Below, one piece after another: positions 62,412-64,000 of a stretch of DNA of 64,000 bases. The notes under the pieces were generated by a model, which saw only the letters and a program-made list of their open reading frames with translations, searched no databases and had not been told where the DNA came from. Both the position numbers and the translations under genes were made by a program. Source of the stretch: Lachnospiraceae bacterium. GTDB lineage: Bacteria; Bacillota; Clostridia; Lachnospirales; Lachnospiraceae. Each line of letters starts with the position of its first letter. Positions within the stretch are counted from its first letter, which is position 1. Location of the stretch: the NCBI GenBank assembly GCA_017936885.1, contig JAGBEO010000029.1, forward strand, positions 26,344-90,343, given 5' to 3'.

Positions 62412-63491
62412 CTATTTCTGTTTCTCTTTTACAGCATCTTCGATCAGACCAATAATGGTGCCGATCGCATCACGCTGCTTGCTCTTGCTCATGGCATCTA
62501 TATAAGTCTGTCTGTTAAAGTATAGCTCCTGAATCTTTTCCAATAAAACTTTACTGGTCAGGTCATCCTCATCAATCACAATACTGAAACACTGTGATTC
62601 AAAAGACTTGGCATTTAATATCTGATCGCCGCGGCTGCTCGTTGACGGAAGGGGAATCAGAATATTCGGTTTCCTCAGTGCCAACAGCTCGCTGATCGCA
62701 TTAGCTCCGGCTCTGGAGATCACGATATCCGCCATTGCAAAAATATCCTTCATTTCTGATTTAATATACTCAAACTGTTTGTAGCCCGGTGTGGTAAGCA
62801 GCAGATTATCCACCTTCTCCTTTCCACACAGATGAACTACCTGAAAATCTTTTAATAATTCCGGGAGCACATCCCTGACCGCCTGATTGACCGCCGCGGA
62901 ACCAAGGCTGCCGCCTACTACCATAATAACCGGCTTGAAAGAATCAAACCCGCATAATTTATAACCGGCTTCTTTACTGCCGGTGGTCAATTCCTGACGA
63001 ATCGGAGAACCGGTCAGAACCGCTTTATTCGGCGGAAGAAGACTGAAGGTTTCCGGAAAATTACAGCATACTTTCTTCGCTACCGGAATACAAAGCTTAT
63101 TGGCAAGGCCCGGTGTCATATCTGACTCATGTATAATACACGGGATTCCCAAAGAATACGCCGCACGCACTACCGGTACACTGACAAATCCGCCCTTGGA
63201 AAATAATACATCCGGTTTTATTTCTTTTAAATATTTCCTCGCTTCCGCCATTCCCTTGATCACGCGGAACGGATCGGAAAAGTTCTTCGGATCAAAGTAT
63301 CTTCGGAATTTACCTGTTGCAATTCCATAATATGGAATATCGAAGTCTTCCATTAACTTCTTCTCAATTCCGTCATAAGATCCCATATACACGATCTCGT
63401 AGTCTAATTCCTGAAGCTTAGGAATCAGCGCCATATTAGGGGTTACATGTCCGGCAGTCCCCCCGCCGGTAAGTACGATCTTCTTACTCAT
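62412..63491 (-). CDS. murG: UDP-GlcNAc:MurNAc-pentapeptide transferase MurG
   Basis: The 359-residue enzyme adds GlcNAc to lipid I to form lipid II at the inner membrane face. It has TGGGTAGHVTPN at the start, HESDMTPGLANK, VVGGSLGSAAVNQAV and SRAGANAISELLALRKPNILIP, the standard GT28 motifs. Length is typical. It lies outside a division/cell wall cluster here, which is often seen in Lachnospiraceae. AGGAGGT precedes ATG 63491. Confidence 0.95.
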   Translation of the reverse strand: MSKKIVLTGGGTAGHVTPNMALIPKLQELDYEIVYMGSYDGIEKKLMEDFDIPYYGIATGKFRRYFDPKNFSDPFRVIKGMAEARKYLKEIKPDVLFSKGGFVSVPVVRAAYSLGIPCIIHESDMTPGLANKLCIPVAKKVCCNFPETFSLLPPNKAVLTGSPIRQELTTGSKEAGYKLCGFDSFKPVIMVVGGSLGSAAVNQAVRDVLPELLKDFQVVHLCGKEKVDNLLLTTPGYKQFEYIKSEMKDIFAMADIVISRAGANAISELLALRKPNILIPLPSTSSRGDQILNAKSFESQCFSIVIDEDDLTSKVLLEKIQELYFNRQTYIDAMSKSKQRDAIGTIIGLIEDAVKEKQK

Positions 63492-63505
63492 CAGAAAAAG
63501 ACCTC

Positions 63506-63748
63506 CTAATTATCTAAGATTTCCTGCAGTGCACATGCCAGTTGATCCGGGCAGGAAGTATTTTTGAATCCGCATTTAATTCCTTTGAGTTTTGCAATGG
63601 CATCTTCTGCCTTCATACCCGCAACCAGACTTGCAATGCCCTGTAGATTACCGTTACAGCCTCCTGTAAATTCGACAGACTTGATAATGCCGTCCTCCAC
63701 CTCTACGTCAATTGCATTAGAACATACACCCTTTGGACGATATACCAT
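63506..63748 (-). CDS. TSCPD-domain protein (TIGR03905 type)
   Basis: The 80-residue protein has GVCSNAIDVEVEDGIIKSV, FTGGCNGNLQGIASLV and NTSCPDQLACAL. The Cys residues and the TSCPD-like ending define a small family of unknown function. A C-terminal relative is fused to some ribonucleotide reductases. ATG 63748 follows GGAGGG. It is 14 bases upstream of murG and probably co-transcribed. Confidence 0.85.
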   Translation of the reverse strand: MVYRPKGVCSNAIDVEVEDGIIKSVEFTGGCNGNLQGIASLVAGMKAEDAIAKLKGIKCGFKNTSCPDQLACALQEILDN

Positions 63749-63923
63749 AGTTATTCCCTCCAAACTTAAAATCTATAGAATTCTTCGGATAAATTCCTTT
63801 TTACTCAATGTTTTTACTATATCACATTTTTTTATCCGTTTCCAGTATTCTTGTTACATTGTTTGTGTCAACACTTTATTGGCAACTTACCTATCAGTTT
63901 TTCTAAGATGCCTTTTTCTTTTT

Positions 63924-64000
63924 TTATAATAATGATTTTGCAAATACTCTCCTTGATGCTGTCTGGATTGCATCACGCATGGGCACATGCATATTTATCA
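63924..64000 (-). CDS. Possible C-terminus of a gene running in from the right
   Basis: The minus strand reads MHVPMRDAIQTASRRVFAKSLL then stop at 63924-63926, open to the right edge. The amphipathic basic ending looks protein-like, but only 25 codons are visible. Confidence 0.3.
   Translation of the reverse strand, partial: INMHVPMRDAIQTASRRVFAKSLL

Noticed and set aside
1-64000. CRISPR arrays, rRNA genes and intact insertion sequences
   Set aside because: No regularly spaced direct repeats, no rRNA signature and no DDE transposase were seen on either strand.

Overview
The window looks like a chromosome segment of an anaerobic, motile, spore-forming Clostridia member, most likely Lachnospiraceae. 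The reasons are low to moderate GC, strong GGAGG ribosome sites, a BofA/YaaL pair, a flagellin/FliS operon behind a very large Lachnospiraceae-type flagellar-locus protein, CarD, ComFB, FeoB-associated Cys-rich proteins and a Tad/Flp pilus locus. The species cannot be fixed by reading alone.

Bases 1 to about 19,004 are an integrated accessory element. Its right end lies inside a type IVb (Flp1-like) pilin gene: the pilin reading frame at 19102 runs normally through the GMGTVEI motif and then passes into foreign sequence. The left end lies outside the window. The element carries, on the minus strand, a DUF262 gene (partial), a FokI-family type IIS restriction enzyme with two separate methyltransferases, a tight five-gene cassette I cannot assign to any known system (4434-8375), a PLD-fold nuclease-like gene, a nitroreductase-like gene and an XRE regulator. 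On the plus strand it carries a Tn554-like recombination module (three tyrosine recombinases and a small TnpC-like protein) followed by a ParM-like actin and its small partner. A self-regulated MerR/TipA-type gene and two small genes sit next to the right end. A 12-base motif (ACATAAAACACA and close variants) recurs at the right end, in the recombinase promoter region and before the five-gene cassette.

Bases 19,100 to 30,120 hold pilus and flagellar genes: a tad operon (prepilin peptidase, CpaE-like, TadA ATPase, TadB, an enlarged TadC, broken pilin) from a good promoter at 24374-24402; bofA and yaaL; then fliS, flagellin and a 1050-residue protein with a FliK-like end. Bases 30,250 to 46,700 are mostly housekeeping: glgB, a TPR/degenerate-AAA protein, rsmA, tatD, tRNA-Lys(CUU), an MBL hydrolase, an MFS transporter, a 10TM metal exporter, comFB, an ECF sigma factor with its probable anti-sigma factor, carD, a CheC-like protein, an ABC exporter and a HepT/MntA pair.

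Bases 46,969 to 49,006 are a decaying two-component/ABC locus. After it come S-adenosylhomocysteine metabolism (ahcY and a SAH/MTA deaminase), an EAL-HDOD signalling protein, a 2-hydroxyacid dehydrogenase, an XRE regulator with a long glycine-periodic tail, and a ferrous iron operon (Fur-like gene, two feoA, feoB, two small Cys-rich membrane proteins) behind a promoter overlapped by GGTTAG operator-like repeats. The window ends with pgi, an unknown membrane protein, murG and a TSCPD-domain protein. The best candidate for an undescribed system is the five-gene cassette at 4434-8375; the pilin-targeted element that carries it is the second most interesting object.
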